A stretch of DNA of 64,000 nucleotides. Source: Iodobacter fluviatilis (GTDB taxonomy: Bacteria; Pseudomonadota; Gammaproteobacteria; Burkholderiales; Chitinibacteraceae). The translations under genes were made by a program, and so were the position numbers. Where the stretch lies: positions 1,054,001-1,118,000 of the forward strand of contig NZ_CP025781.1 in the NCBI RefSeq assembly GCF_004194535.1, in the 5' to 3' direction. The notes beneath the pieces are model-generated. The model was not told the DNA's origin, made no database searches, and saw only the letters and a program-made list of their open reading frames with translations. Shown one piece after another: positions 45,901-54,927 of the stretch; the stretch's first letter is position 1; each line of letters opens with the position of its first letter.

Positions 45901-46563
45901 GAAGAGTGGGATTGGCAAAATATCGACGCTTTAAATCTAGAAGTCAGCAGGCAATTAGAGCGGCACGGCATACCGTCGCACTGGTTAGAAGTGGTTAGCC
46001 AAATGGTACAAAACACCGTAGGCGCAGCGCTAGATGGCAACGCGCTACGCCTACGCGACATCCCCGCATCGGCTCGCGTGGCCGAAATGGAATTCACTTA
46101 CGCCGTAGGCCATTGCAAAAGCGCCAGCCTGATCGCTGCGCTACAGCACTACAGCCTACCCACAGAATTTAAACAGGCCGCACAGCAGCTAGATTTTTTC
46201 CATATCAATGGTTTTTTAAGAGGCTTTATCGATTTGGTGTTCGAATACCAAGGCGCTTATTACGTTTTGGATTACAAAAGCAATTGGCTAGGCAATTCAA
46301 TTGGCGACTATCACCAACTCATCCCCGCCATGGCCCAGCACCACTATTACTTGCAATACCTGATCTACAGCGCAGCCGTCAGGCGCTTTTTGCACCAGCG
46401 CTTGCCCCACTTTAGCGACGATCAATTTGGCGGCGTGTACTACCTATTTATGCGTGGCATGGGGGAGCAAAACGGCCAAAGCGGCGTCTACTTCAACCGC
46501 CCAAGCATGGAGTTATTGGATCAGATAGAAGCGGCGTTGATGGGGGATAGGGTTCATAAATAA
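42952..46563 (+). CDS. recB: Exodeoxyribonuclease V beta subunit (RecB)
   Basis: 3'-5' helicase and nuclease subunit of RecBCD, which processes double-strand breaks and degrades foreign linear DNA. The Walker A is ASAGTGKTWT at 21-30; motif II is LIDEFQDTDG near 380; motif III/IV pieces FLVGDPKQAIYSFRGADI follow, then TLHASKGLEYPIVF near 743 and LLYVGLTRAR. The C-terminal nuclease motif FIDLVFEYQGAYYVLDYKSN at about 1090-1110 has the metal-binding Asp-Asp-Lys set. Length 1203 residues is normal for RecB. recC is not upstream (mocA-like gene is). recD lies 4.7 kb downstream. Confidence 0.96.
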   Translation: MNLRPLNLFDMPLAGPHMIEASAGTGKTWTITGLYTRLVIEHGLRVPEILVVTFTEAATAELRDRIRGRLAEVLESFEGDEALDPFCQTLLDQHRERRPEIIRRLQRAIASLDEAAIHTIHAFCQRVLVQSAFESGADFGMEILSDIGPVLDEIAADFWREQVYPADSAYTEYLLKSKASPEEWLRVVYGYLGQPLLHTVALPPLPDSHALAAALPHTLTRYQQLWLENAASIRPMLLEMSAKKELKQTSYKPEQLEKVFLLIDDHIASNGGWQDIDSKELGKLSSSKLASGTAKTGTPPSHAFFDAVEELAGLISDLSGICQLKEKHALAELRRRCDSELPERLARRQQLSFNDLLLRVWQGLQDGDRLTTAIRRRYKAALIDEFQDTDGIQYDIFSHVFSDGNTPLFLVGDPKQAIYSFRGADIHAYHQAEKLVEAKESLDTNQRSVPHLVTAVNTLFLRPKEAFVDPHVSFTAVHAASKARPELHIAGEDGISAPFRFQLLPEPEQVSEKGVQISWSKEAANSLAAQITAAEIEKLLSGVARMSGAGVDKAISGGDIAVLVPDRFRAKTMQDALSARGIASVLRVRDSVWESQEARDLYSVLAAIAEPANQGLLRAALISTLLGSNAADLLRLEISGWDNISDAFAHWKKTWQAQGFIPMFREWLEYQGLDGRNVAQRLLSLVDGERRLTNLLQLAELLQAHKATGLEQHLAWFSRQSRNAGDEALLRLESDEDRVRIVTLHASKGLEYPIVFCPFLWDGRLLGRQSKSVRFHADKQAWLDLGSEDLDQHKALGQREAFEEKLRLLYVGLTRARNRCYVVWGNVGLKDNRGYTISDGLAQSALAWLLHPVKSETDDPLEAQKEQLKSYDHPTLLADISQLCIDQPAVFAIQDAPKGRLGLKAEPSEPLLFKPYHGKTLYPTWRVASFSGLTSSQRHHATEGPDHDSQSSAPEISTERSIFSFPEREAAATVAGTCLHAILEEWDWQNIDALNLEVSRQLERHGIPSHWLEVVSQMVQNTVGAALDGNALRLRDIPASARVAEMEFTYAVGHCKSASLIAALQHYSLPTEFKQAAQQLDFFHINGFLRGFIDLVFEYQGAYYVLDYKSNWLGNSIGDYHQLIPAMAQHHYYLQYLIYSAAVRRFLHQRLPHFSDDQFGGVYYLFMRGMGEQNGQSGVYFNRPSMELLDQIEAALMGDRVHK

Positions 46564-46590
46564 ACCCAAACCTTAAACCAAGCTCCCGAT

Positions 46591-46616
46591 TAGGCTGGGC
46601 ACCTGTGCCCAGCCTA
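46591..46616. repeat. Perfect hairpin repeat after recB
   Basis: TAGGCTGGGCAC, a two-base centre, and GTGCCCAGCCTA form a 12-bp perfect stem 27 bases after the recB stop. It resembles the GTAGG/GGGCAC dispersed repeats elsewhere in the window. It may be a transcription end signal without a T-run. Confidence 0.6.
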
Positions 46617-46681
46617 CATAAGAGATGAAACACGGCCGCCTGTTGCCCACCTTAAGTTGTGAATATTTATTCAAAGGATTT

Positions 46682-47302
46682 ATGAGTTCATTCAACCGCC
46701 CTATCGTGATGCTGGATTTTGAAACCACCGGCATCAGCTATTCTGACCGAATCACCGAAGTGGCTGCGCTACGGATTGTGGACGGAAAAATTACTGATCG
46801 CTTTGTCTCCTTAGTCAATTGCGGCGTGCGTATTCCGGCCTTTATTACCCAGCTCACCGGCATCAGCCAAGCCATGGTCAACAAAGCGCCGCCAGCCAGC
46901 GAAGTGGTTCCGGCGCTGATCGAATTTATCGGCAGCGATGCGCTGTCGGCGCACAACGCCAGCTTTGACTCAAAGTTTCTATTGGCCGAAAGCCAGCGCG
47001 TCAATCTATTGCCGCAATACCAAGGCCTACACTGCACACTTAAACTATCGCGCCGCTTATTCCCCAGCATGAGTAATTACAAACTCGCCACCATCGCCCA
47101 AAGCCTAGGCATTCGCTTTCAAGGCACAGCCCACAGGGCAGAAGCCGATGCAGAAGTCTCCGCGCATTTGCTGATCCATATTGCCCAGCACTTAGCAAAA
47201 ACCTGCAAAATGCAGCAGATTGATTTGGCCCTACTGGAAAAGATCAGTAAAACTGTCGCCGCAAAAGTGCCTGACTTACTAATTAAACACATTCAAAAAT
47301 AG
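46682..47302 (+). CDS. DnaQ-like 3'-5' exonuclease
   Basis: DEDD-family exonuclease of the polymerase III epsilon type. Exo I is MLDFETTG near residue 10, Exo II is SAHNASFDSKFL near 80, and Exo III is AHRAEADAEVSAHLL near 150, giving DEDDh geometry (His in AHRAEAD). The ATG at 46682 has AAAGGA upstream and gives 206 residues. A longer frame to 46625 is less likely. It lacks the polymerase-binding tail of true DnaQ and the BRCT or UvrC extensions of other relatives. Its place between recB and the SNF2 helicase suggests a DNA repair role (inference). Confidence 0.88.
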   Translation: MSSFNRPIVMLDFETTGISYSDRITEVAALRIVDGKITDRFVSLVNCGVRIPAFITQLTGISQAMVNKAPPASEVVPALIEFIGSDALSAHNASFDSKFLLAESQRVNLLPQYQGLHCTLKLSRRLFPSMSNYKLATIAQSLGIRFQGTAHRAEADAEVSAHLLIHIAQHLAKTCKMQQIDLALLEKISKTVAAKVPDLLIKHIQK

Positions 47303-47313
47303 TAGGGATAAGC

Positions 47314-50300
47314 ATGGCCATCATGAAATACGGGCAAACTTGGTGGGGTGGGGAATGGCTAAACGCCTTATCCCAGCTGGATTACGATAATCGTTTGCCG
47401 CGCGGTCGTGCTTATGCCAATAAAGGCGCGGTTAAGGATTTGAAAGTTTTGGGTGGGCATATTGCCGCCAAAGTAAAAGGCAGCCGCCCCCAGCCTTATC
47501 AAATTAAAATCGATGTGCCGCAATGGTCGGCTCAGGATAAAAGCCGCCTGCTGGATGAAGTCGCCGCCGATCCTTCCTTGATTGCACGGCTCATGAACCG
47601 TGATCTAGACCCAGCCGTACTAGATTTGGCCCAGCAACTGGGCATTGCGGTTTTTCCAAGCCAATGGAAAGACTTGCCCATGCAGTGCTCCTGCCCAGAT
47701 TGGGCCGTGCCGTGTAAGCATTTGGCTGCCACCATCAATATGCTATCGCGTGAAATTGATGGTAATCCCTTCCTCGTGTTTTCCTTGCGCGGCTTGAATC
47801 TGGTCGATGAATTAAAGAAGCGCAATATTGACATTAGCGAGCAAAGCAATACGCTGCCGAGTTTATCTGAACTTGTACTCACCATTAACGATGAGGGCAT
47901 CCCAGCAGAGTCAATGCAAGCTATTGACTTCACCCAGATACCCAACTTAATGGACGCTTTGATTTCGGTACTGCCAGCTAATACGTCATTTTATGGCGGA
48001 AAAGATTTCACTACTGTTTATCAAAAAACGCTAAAAAAAATCGCCAGAGAAGCAGAGCGGGCATTATTACAATCGTCGACTGACAGCCCGGTATTTTGTG
48101 CTTCTGACAAACCAAAATTAAATATAAGTAGTAATGGCCCGCTTATGCTAAATGGCATAAAAAGCGTAAAAATACTCTCTACATTATTAGACAAGCTGCC
48201 ACAGGTCGCGCCGCAAGCCTTACTTGACCTACAGCCCGAACTCGCAACACTGCACACTTTGCGCCTGACTGCTTTGTATTTGCTAAGCAAAGGCGCGGTA
48301 GTACCGCAGGTATTCAAGCGCAATAAAACCGACATTGGCTTGTTATGGCTACCGGCATTACTCGATCCTAGCGTAAAAGCCTTAATGTCTGCACTCGCTG
48401 CCACCCTACCTGCTTCGGCAAATATCCTTACTGTAGAACAACAATCTATTTCCCCCTTACAGCAGGCCGTGACCTTGTGCTCCCTGATGCTGGGTGACTT
48501 TATTTGGCGAGAGGGATGGAATAGTGACAGTAGTAGTGCGGTGAATCAGCTGTTTTTTATTAATGGCAACGCCCGCTTTAATGGCGTTGGCGAAAGCCAA
48601 ATCCCCGGCAGTATTCTTCAATGGCTATCGCGTTTTCATCTGGGGCAGCGCGACTATGCACCGGTGTTGTGGCTGACAGAAGACGATGAGGCCGATTTTT
48701 CTCTCGCTCTTGGCGTAACTAACAAGTCAGCAGATACCACAGATAAACCCATAGCACTCAGCACTATTCTGACCGACGCTGATTGGCAGGCCCGCCGTTT
48801 TAGTATTTTACAAAGCGTATCCTTACTGGCGGATTTTTTCCCGCCGATTAATGCCTATTTAAAATCACGCGCCAGCCAGCCGATCTCTATCAGCAGCGAT
48901 GCTTTGCCGCAGTTGTTGCAAGAAACACTGCCCATCATCCGGCTACTGGGTATCCGCGCCATTTTGCCCAAGGCGCTAGAAAAGATACTCCGCCCTAAGC
49001 TGTCGATGAAAGTCACGGGTACGCCAACGGATACTGGTGGATTTTTGTCTATGGCCGATCTGTTTAACTTTAACTGGACGGTGGCGATTGGCGAGCATCA
49101 ATTAAGCTTCGATGAGTTTGAGCAGTTAGTGCAAAGCGCCAGTGGTGTGATTCGTTTCAAGGGTGAATACGTTTTCCTTGATCCGGCTGAGATTGCCAAG
49201 CTACAGGCGCAACTACTTAAGCCCCCTAAAGTCAGCGGCGCAGAGCTAGTGCGGGTTGCATTGGCGGGCGAATATGCTGGCGCTGGAGTGGCGCTGGATC
49301 AGGCGGCGCAAAGCTTGTTGAAACAGCTGGCCGACGCAGGCGAATCGCCCCTGCCGGATGATATCCACGCCACATTACGCCCTTACCAGCAGCGCGGTTA
49401 CGACTGGCTATATCGCAATGCCCAATTAGGATTAGGATCGGTGATTGCCGACGATATGGGCTTGGGTAAAACCTTACAAGTCATTACCGCCCTGCTCAAG
49501 CTCAAGCAAGATGGGGCTTTGCAAACAGACAAAGCACTGATCGTGATGCCCACCAGCTTGCTGACTAACTGGCAAAAAGAAATCGCCCGTTTTGCCCCTG
49601 ATCTGACGGTAGATATCTATCACGGCAGCAAACGTAGCTTGGCTAATAACAGGCCAGATATTCTTCTGACCACTTACGGTGTAGTCAGGAGTGCGGCAAC
49701 AGAAATCAAAGCACTGAGCTGGCGGATGCTGGTGATCGACGAGGCGCAAAACATCAAAAACCCTGCTGCGGCGCAAACTAAGGCGATAAAAAGCATTACG
49801 GCCAAATCGTTTGTCGCCATCAGCGGCACGCCAGTAGAAAACCGCCTCTCCGAGTACTGGAGCATTATGGACTTTGCCAACCGAGGCTTTTTGGGCACCT
49901 TGCCGCACTTTATTAAAGAGTACGCCACACCGATTCAAACACATCGAGACTTGCAAGTGGCTGGTCGCTTCAAAAAAGTAACCGCGCCTTTTCTGCTGCG
50001 GCGCTTAAAGTCAGACAAAACCATTATTAGCGATCTGCCAGATAAAATTGAGCAAGACCAATTCTGCGAACTCTCCCCAAGCCAGACCGCGCTTTACGAA
50101 TCAGTGGTACGCAAAGGCTTAGCCGACATCAGTGACGAATCGGAAGCCTTTAAGAAACAAGGGCTGGTGCTACAAATGATTTTGGCGCTCAAGCAAATCT
50201 GCAACCACCCCGCGCAATATCTGAAAAATGGCGCTGATAACTTTGAATTGTCAGGCAAAGGCCAGCGTTTTCTGGAGCTACTCGACGATATTTATGCCAA

Positions 50301-50769
50301 CCATGAAAAAGTGCTGATCTTTACCCAATACCGTGAAATGGGCGAGATTCTGGCGCGCTGGATAGCGCAACGCTTTGGCCAAGCCCCAGCGTTTCTGCAC
50401 GGCGGAGTCAGCCGCCCTAAGCGGGATGAAATGGTCGATACCTTTCAGAATGACCGCACCGAGCGCGCCCTAATCCTCTCGCTGAAAGCGGGCGGTACGG
50501 GGCTGAATCTCACCGCCGCCAACAATGTGATTCACTTTGATCTGTGGTGGAACCCCGCCGTCGAAGCCCAAGCCACCGACCGCGCTTACCGCATTGGCCA
50601 ACACAGCAATGTGCAAGTCCACCGCCTCATTACCCGCGCCACCTTTGAAGAGAAAATTAACGACATGATCAAAGCCAAAAAAGACTTGGCCGATCTGGCC
50701 GTTGGCACGGGTGAGACATGGATCGGCAACTTGAGTGGTGCTGAGCTTAAGGCGGTGTTTGCGCTGTAG
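47314..50769 (+). CDS. SWIM zinc-finger SNF2-family helicase
   Basis: ATP-dependent DNA translocase. An N-terminal SWIM-type zinc-binding motif CSCPDWAVPCKH lies near residues 125-136, followed by a 550-residue middle part with the DUF3670-like region seen in bacterial SNF2 proteins. The SNF2 core is at about 690-1150: DDMGLGKTLQ (713), VIDEAQNIKN near 808, SGTPVENRLSEYWSI, then FTQYREMGEIL, LSLKAGGTGLNL and DRAYRIGQ. Length 1151 residues. Start ATG at 47314 lies 11 bases after the exonuclease stop with AGGGA upstream, so the two are one transcript. Function in repair or transcription-coupled remodelling is not known. Confidence 0.92.
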   Translation: MAIMKYGQTWWGGEWLNALSQLDYDNRLPRGRAYANKGAVKDLKVLGGHIAAKVKGSRPQPYQIKIDVPQWSAQDKSRLLDEVAADPSLIARLMNRDLDPAVLDLAQQLGIAVFPSQWKDLPMQCSCPDWAVPCKHLAATINMLSREIDGNPFLVFSLRGLNLVDELKKRNIDISEQSNTLPSLSELVLTINDEGIPAESMQAIDFTQIPNLMDALISVLPANTSFYGGKDFTTVYQKTLKKIAREAERALLQSSTDSPVFCASDKPKLNISSNGPLMLNGIKSVKILSTLLDKLPQVAPQALLDLQPELATLHTLRLTALYLLSKGAVVPQVFKRNKTDIGLLWLPALLDPSVKALMSALAATLPASANILTVEQQSISPLQQAVTLCSLMLGDFIWREGWNSDSSSAVNQLFFINGNARFNGVGESQIPGSILQWLSRFHLGQRDYAPVLWLTEDDEADFSLALGVTNKSADTTDKPIALSTILTDADWQARRFSILQSVSLLADFFPPINAYLKSRASQPISISSDALPQLLQETLPIIRLLGIRAILPKALEKILRPKLSMKVTGTPTDTGGFLSMADLFNFNWTVAIGEHQLSFDEFEQLVQSASGVIRFKGEYVFLDPAEIAKLQAQLLKPPKVSGAELVRVALAGEYAGAGVALDQAAQSLLKQLADAGESPLPDDIHATLRPYQQRGYDWLYRNAQLGLGSVIADDMGLGKTLQVITALLKLKQDGALQTDKALIVMPTSLLTNWQKEIARFAPDLTVDIYHGSKRSLANNRPDILLTTYGVVRSAATEIKALSWRMLVIDEAQNIKNPAAAQTKAIKSITAKSFVAISGTPVENRLSEYWSIMDFANRGFLGTLPHFIKEYATPIQTHRDLQVAGRFKKVTAPFLLRRLKSDKTIISDLPDKIEQDQFCELSPSQTALYESVVRKGLADISDESEAFKKQGLVLQMILALKQICNHPAQYLKNGADNFELSGKGQRFLELLDDIYANHEKVLIFTQYREMGEILARWIAQRFGQAPAFLHGGVSRPKRDEMVDTFQNDRTERALILSLKAGGTGLNLTAANNVIHFDLWWNPAVEAQATDRAYRIGQHSNVQVHRLITRATFEEKINDMIKAKKDLADLAVGTGETWIGNLSGAELKAVFAL

Positions 50770-51219
50770 TGGCCAGTTTAAATAAATCACTAAAACCTAA
50801 GATCGTCGCCACAAAGGGCGAGGAGTTTAAAAACAGCGCCCTGAGAAAAACATAACAACGAGTGAAAATCTTTGTGTATACCCTTCTATGTAGCTGTTTG
50901 AATTTATTGATGCAAACATTGTCATTTCCGAGTGGTTATATCGAAAATCCAGTGGTACTACTGGCCCCCCACTACAAACACTCGGAAGTGACGGTTTTGA
51001 AAGTCATGTAGGGAGGGCATGTTGTTATGCCCCGCGTGCGCTACTCGCGGCGAGGATACTTGGGCAAAACAAGATGCATCCCTCGCTAATTTTTTGGTTT
51101 TCTCATGAAATTATGTTTTCTTCGTCTTCTCTGTGATTCAAGATTTAGGTTTTCTCCCTGTCCGTTTCATCGCTCTGTATCTACAGACTTTTTTATCCGT
51201 TTCGCATCAAGAGCACCCC
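50770..51219. other. Gap with nested inverted repeats
   Basis: About 450 bases without a gene. A 14-base inverted pair with one mismatch (GTCATTTCCGAGTG at 50921-50934, CACTCGGAAGTGAC at 50979-50992) encloses a smaller CCAGTGGTACTACTGG hairpin. A GGGCAT/ATGCCC hairpin at 51015-51032 belongs to the GTAGG/GGGCA dispersed repeat type. These may end the SNF2 transcript. Confidence 0.45.
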
Positions 51220-52905
51220 ATGCCAGATTTTTCCTTTGAATTAAACCGCAGTTTTGAACGCCTTTGCGGGCCGCAATCGGATGAGTTTAAAACCACGCTC
51301 AGCAAGCTGTGTGCGGCGTTGGCGGCTGGGCATAGTTGTATTAGGGCCGCACCATTAAGTAGCCCATTGATAGGCTGGCCAGGGGAGTTTAAGCCGCTAA
51401 CTCAAGATAAAGATCGGCTCTATCTCACCCGCTATTGGTGGTATGAAAGCTCGGTGGGGCAAAAACTCAGCCAGTTGGCCAAGGAGAAATGCACCGTAGA
51501 TTTGCAGCAACTCGCCCCATTACTCAATAGTCTATTTCCCCCTTCCGCCATCAGCCCAGATATGCAAAAAGCGGCCGCGGCCGCAGCGGTGATGCAAAAG
51601 CTAACGGTGATTTCCGGTGGGCCAGGCACGGGAAAAACCACCACCGTGCTGCGGATTTTGGCGGCTTTACAAATCGTGGCGAATAACACTTTAAATATCA
51701 AAATGGCCGCCCCCACTGGTAAGGCCGCCGCCAGAATGAGTGAATCGGTCAGGGAGAGAAAATTTGATCTGCCTGTTGCCGAGGCAACTCTGGCGGTTAT
51801 TCCAGAAACAGCATCTACGCTGCACCGCTTACTTGGGCCTAGGCCGGATGGCAGTTTTAAGCACGGTAAAGATAATCCGCTAGCGCTGGATGTGCTGGTG
51901 GTGGATGAAGCATCAATGATTGATCTAGCGCTGATGGCGCAGCTACTTGATGCGCTACCTGTCGATGCTCGGCTTATTTTATTAGGTGATAAAGATCAGC
52001 TGGATGCAGTAGATGCTGGGGCGGTATTTGCTGAGCTTTGCAGCTTAAAATCCCCTAGCCCCGCGTTTATTGCCGCCTTAAAAGCCGCCAGTGGCGTAGA
52101 GATTTCACCCAGTAAAGCCGCAAGCAGCTGCGTTGGCAATGCGATTATGACACTGCAACACAGCCACCGTTTTGCCGCAGGTGGCGGCATTGGCAAGCTG
52201 GCCAGCTTAGTCAATGCAGGCGATGCCAAGGGCGCATTAGCCCTGCTGCAACCCAATGATTTATTCGCCGAAGCCGAGCCAGAGCTAGGCTGGCAAGCCA
52301 ACAGCAAAAACCTATTGACGCGTTGTGATAGCGGCTACCAAGCTTACTGGCAAGCCGTGCAGCAAAACGATGTAGCGGCTGCATTTATAGCCTTTGATAC
52401 CTTCCGCATTCTCACCGCCTTACGCGAAGGCCAAGCCGGTGTAATGGGGGTAAATCAGCAGCTAGAAGATCACTGGCGGGCCAAAAACCTGATTTCTGCC
52501 GATGTTTGGTACGCGGGCCGCCCCATCCTCATCACCCAAAATGATTATGGCGTGCAGCTTTATAACGGCGATATTGGCCTGACTTTTATTCAAGATGGCG
52601 CCCCCCGCGTAGCCTTTAAAGGAGAAGGCAACACACTGCGTTGGTTTAGCCCCGCCCGCCTACCTAGCCACGAAACCGCGCTGGCACTTACCGTGCATAA
52701 AAGCCAAGGCTCTGAATTTGATACCGTCATTCTATTATTGCCAAACGAAGCCCACGAACTACTCAGCCGCAGCCTCATCTACACCGGCCTAACCCGGGCT
52801 AAGAAAAGAGTAGAGATTTGGGGAAATAACGAAGTGCTCAGCAAAGCGATTACTAAACAAGCCATCCGGCAAAGCGGGCTAGCAGCGGTGTTAAAGGCGG
52901 CTTAG
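51220..52905 (+). CDS. recD: Exodeoxyribonuclease V alpha subunit (RecD)
   Basis: 5'-3' helicase subunit of RecBCD. The Walker A is GGPGTGKTTT near residue 133. Family motifs follow: AAPTGKAAARMSES, LLGPRPDGSFKH, Walker B LVVDEASMIDLALM near 225, GDKDQLDAVDAGAVF, and a C-terminal LTVHKSQGSEFDTVILLLP with YTGLTRAKKRVEIWG. The ATG at 51220 gives 561 residues, matching RecD (short, not RecD2). An in-frame upstream extension to 51133 lacks family sequence. It is the last of the recB-exonuclease-SNF2-recD block. Confidence 0.95.
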   Translation: MPDFSFELNRSFERLCGPQSDEFKTTLSKLCAALAAGHSCIRAAPLSSPLIGWPGEFKPLTQDKDRLYLTRYWWYESSVGQKLSQLAKEKCTVDLQQLAPLLNSLFPPSAISPDMQKAAAAAAVMQKLTVISGGPGTGKTTTVLRILAALQIVANNTLNIKMAAPTGKAAARMSESVRERKFDLPVAEATLAVIPETASTLHRLLGPRPDGSFKHGKDNPLALDVLVVDEASMIDLALMAQLLDALPVDARLILLGDKDQLDAVDAGAVFAELCSLKSPSPAFIAALKAASGVEISPSKAASSCVGNAIMTLQHSHRFAAGGGIGKLASLVNAGDAKGALALLQPNDLFAEAEPELGWQANSKNLLTRCDSGYQAYWQAVQQNDVAAAFIAFDTFRILTALREGQAGVMGVNQQLEDHWRAKNLISADVWYAGRPILITQNDYGVQLYNGDIGLTFIQDGAPRVAFKGEGNTLRWFSPARLPSHETALALTVHKSQGSEFDTVILLLPNEAHELLSRSLIYTGLTRAKKRVEIWGNNEVLSKAITKQAIRQSGLAAVLKAA

Positions 52906-52948
52906 TTTAAAAAAATAGGGGCAGGATTCGGCAAAATAGAGTGCATTC

Positions 52949-53446
52949 TTATCTGGGATGCGCCCTGCGGTAATCCCAAGGCGGCATGGGGGTCGCTTCT
53001 TGCCATAACCCGCGCCTTGCTGCCCTCGCCTCGCCTTCTGCAGCTTGGTATAACGCAAATTGCTCAGTGCTTTGCTTGCCCTTGGCAAAATGTTGATAAT
53101 GCCAAGCAAAGCCCGCCTTCACTTGCTCCGCATTAATGTCTTTACCCCCAACACGAAGCAGCACCACGCTACGCTGGTATTTATCGGTATCCATCACGGC
53201 CGCCTCTACCGTTTTTTGGTAAGCCCAACGATCAAGGCTACGCCGAGATTCACTACCAAACGCTTGGCTGTGCTCAGGCGCATCAATAAACGCCAGCCGC
53301 AGTGCATGTTCTTGATTAGCCGCGTCACGAATAATCAAGGAATCACCATCTAGCACTTTAATCACCACACCAGAAAGCACGCTCTTAGCTGGCTCATTCG
53401 CCTTACACGCCGTTAATAACAGCAGCAGCACGCATAGCCTAAACAT
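52949..53446 (-). CDS. Thermonuclease-like (SNase) lipoprotein
   Basis: Staphylococcal-nuclease-fold protein, predicted envelope-located. A short signal with lipobox LTAC (Cys14) suggests lipid anchoring. Nuclease signatures are KVLDGDSLII, the Arg in LRLAFIDAPEHSQAFG, KYQRSVVLLRVGGKDINAEQVKAGFAW and the final EARAARRGLWQ. Catalytic Arg/Glu positions appear retained in part: R in LRLAFID is present; Glu in SESRRSLD is present. Length 165 residues is typical. It could use environmental DNA as a nutrient or act in defence; role unknown. Confidence 0.88.
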   Translation of the reverse strand: MFRLCVLLLLLTACKANEPAKSVLSGVVIKVLDGDSLIIRDAANQEHALRLAFIDAPEHSQAFGSESRRSLDRWAYQKTVEAAVMDTDKYQRSVVLLRVGGKDINAEQVKAGFAWHYQHFAKGKQSTEQFALYQAAEGEARAARRGLWQEATPMPPWDYRRAHPR

Positions 53447-53495
53447 CGCCCCACCCCTCGCTTTTAAAATTCTATATAGCAGGGCTAGCCGATGT

Positions 53496-54326
53496 TTACT
53501 TTACCCGCAGCGCTCGCCATAGCAGCCTAAGCCAATCGCGCCAGACTAGGACTGGTCGGTGGCGGAAAACATCCGGCTCAAGTTTCAGTTTTTCTAAAAT
53601 AGCATCACCGCCAAGGATAGTGAGGCGAATCTCTAAGCCAACTCGGCCTGGCAAAATCTTGCCTAGCGGCGCTCCGGCGTGCAGCATTTTTTGGCTACGC
53701 TGCACCTGAAACGCCATTAAGCGCCGCCAGTTGGCGTTGATTTCACCCGCTGCAATCTGTGCTTCGCTCACGCCAAAGCGCTCTAAATCAGCTTGCGGAA
53801 AATAAACCCGACCATTTGCCCAGTCTTTTTCTGCATCTTGCCAAAAATTAATCAACTGCAAGGCGCTGCAAATACCGTCAGACAAAGCCAGATTTCGCGG
53901 CGTGGCCAGCCCAAAAATATGCAATAAGATGCGCCCAATTGGGTTGGCAGAGCGGCGGCAGTAATAGATTAACTCACCAAAATCAGCAAAACGGTGCTTA
54001 GTCACGTCTTGGGTAAAAGCATCCAGTAGATCATGATAAAGCTGGATAGGGATTTGATATTGCTGCGTCGCCACGGCCAGCGCCTGATAGCGCGCAGTAA
54101 GGGGCTTGTGTCCTGCCGCCATCAGGGCTAATTCTGCACGGCAAGCGGCCAGCGCGGCTAAGCGCTCTTCTGGCGTGGCATCGCCCTCGTCGGCCAGATC
54201 GTCGGCATGGCGAGCAAAGTGGTACACCGCCGCCACAGCTTTGCGATATTTACGGGGTAAAAGCAGAGATGCCACAGGGAAATTTTCATAATGCCCCACG
54301 GCTTGTTCGGGTGTAATTGCAACCAT
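53496..54326 (-). CDS. hpnC: Squalene synthase HpnC-like
   Basis: Squalene/phytoene synthase family enzyme; HpnC takes part in making squalene from farnesyl diphosphate for hopanoids. The first aspartate-rich motif is YHFARHADDLADEGDA near residues 36-51 and the second is INFWQDAEKDWANGRVYFP near 160. Both diphosphate-binding regions look intact. The HpnC-type start HYENFPVASLLLP is clear. Length 276 residues fits. No hpnD, hpnE or shc gene is in the window, so the rest of the pathway must be elsewhere. Confidence 0.88.
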   Translation of the reverse strand: MVAITPEQAVGHYENFPVASLLLPRKYRKAVAAVYHFARHADDLADEGDATPEERLAALAACRAELALMAAGHKPLTARYQALAVATQQYQIPIQLYHDLLDAFTQDVTKHRFADFGELIYYCRRSANPIGRILLHIFGLATPRNLALSDGICSALQLINFWQDAEKDWANGRVYFPQADLERFGVSEAQIAAGEINANWRRLMAFQVQRSQKMLHAGAPLGKILPGRVGLEIRLTILGGDAILEKLKLEPDVFRHRPVLVWRDWLRLLWRALRVK

Positions 54327-54364
54327 AAACTGAACCTAATCTGACACGAAAAGCACTTGGTTAA

Positions 54365-54802
<438 letters not shown>

Positions 54803-54821
54803 ACCCTCCGTTTTAAAAAAT

Positions 54822-54849
54822 AAAAGGCACGCAGAGTGCCTTTTATTTT
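54822..54849 (+). terminator. Rho-independent terminator of the ComEA-like gene
   Basis: AAAAGGCAC and GTGCCTTTT close a five-base loop and are followed by ATTTT, 20 bases after the stop codon. Confidence 0.85.
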
Positions 54850-54927
54850 GCCCACTCCCCGCACAAATTCCCTTTTAGCTTGAATCCAGCCAGTACTCAT
54901 GGAATGCTATACGCTATTGCAAAAAAA

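Noticed and set aside
42952-46563. AddA-type helicase-nuclease
   Set aside because: The RecB start, motif order and the presence of recD downstream fit RecBCD better.
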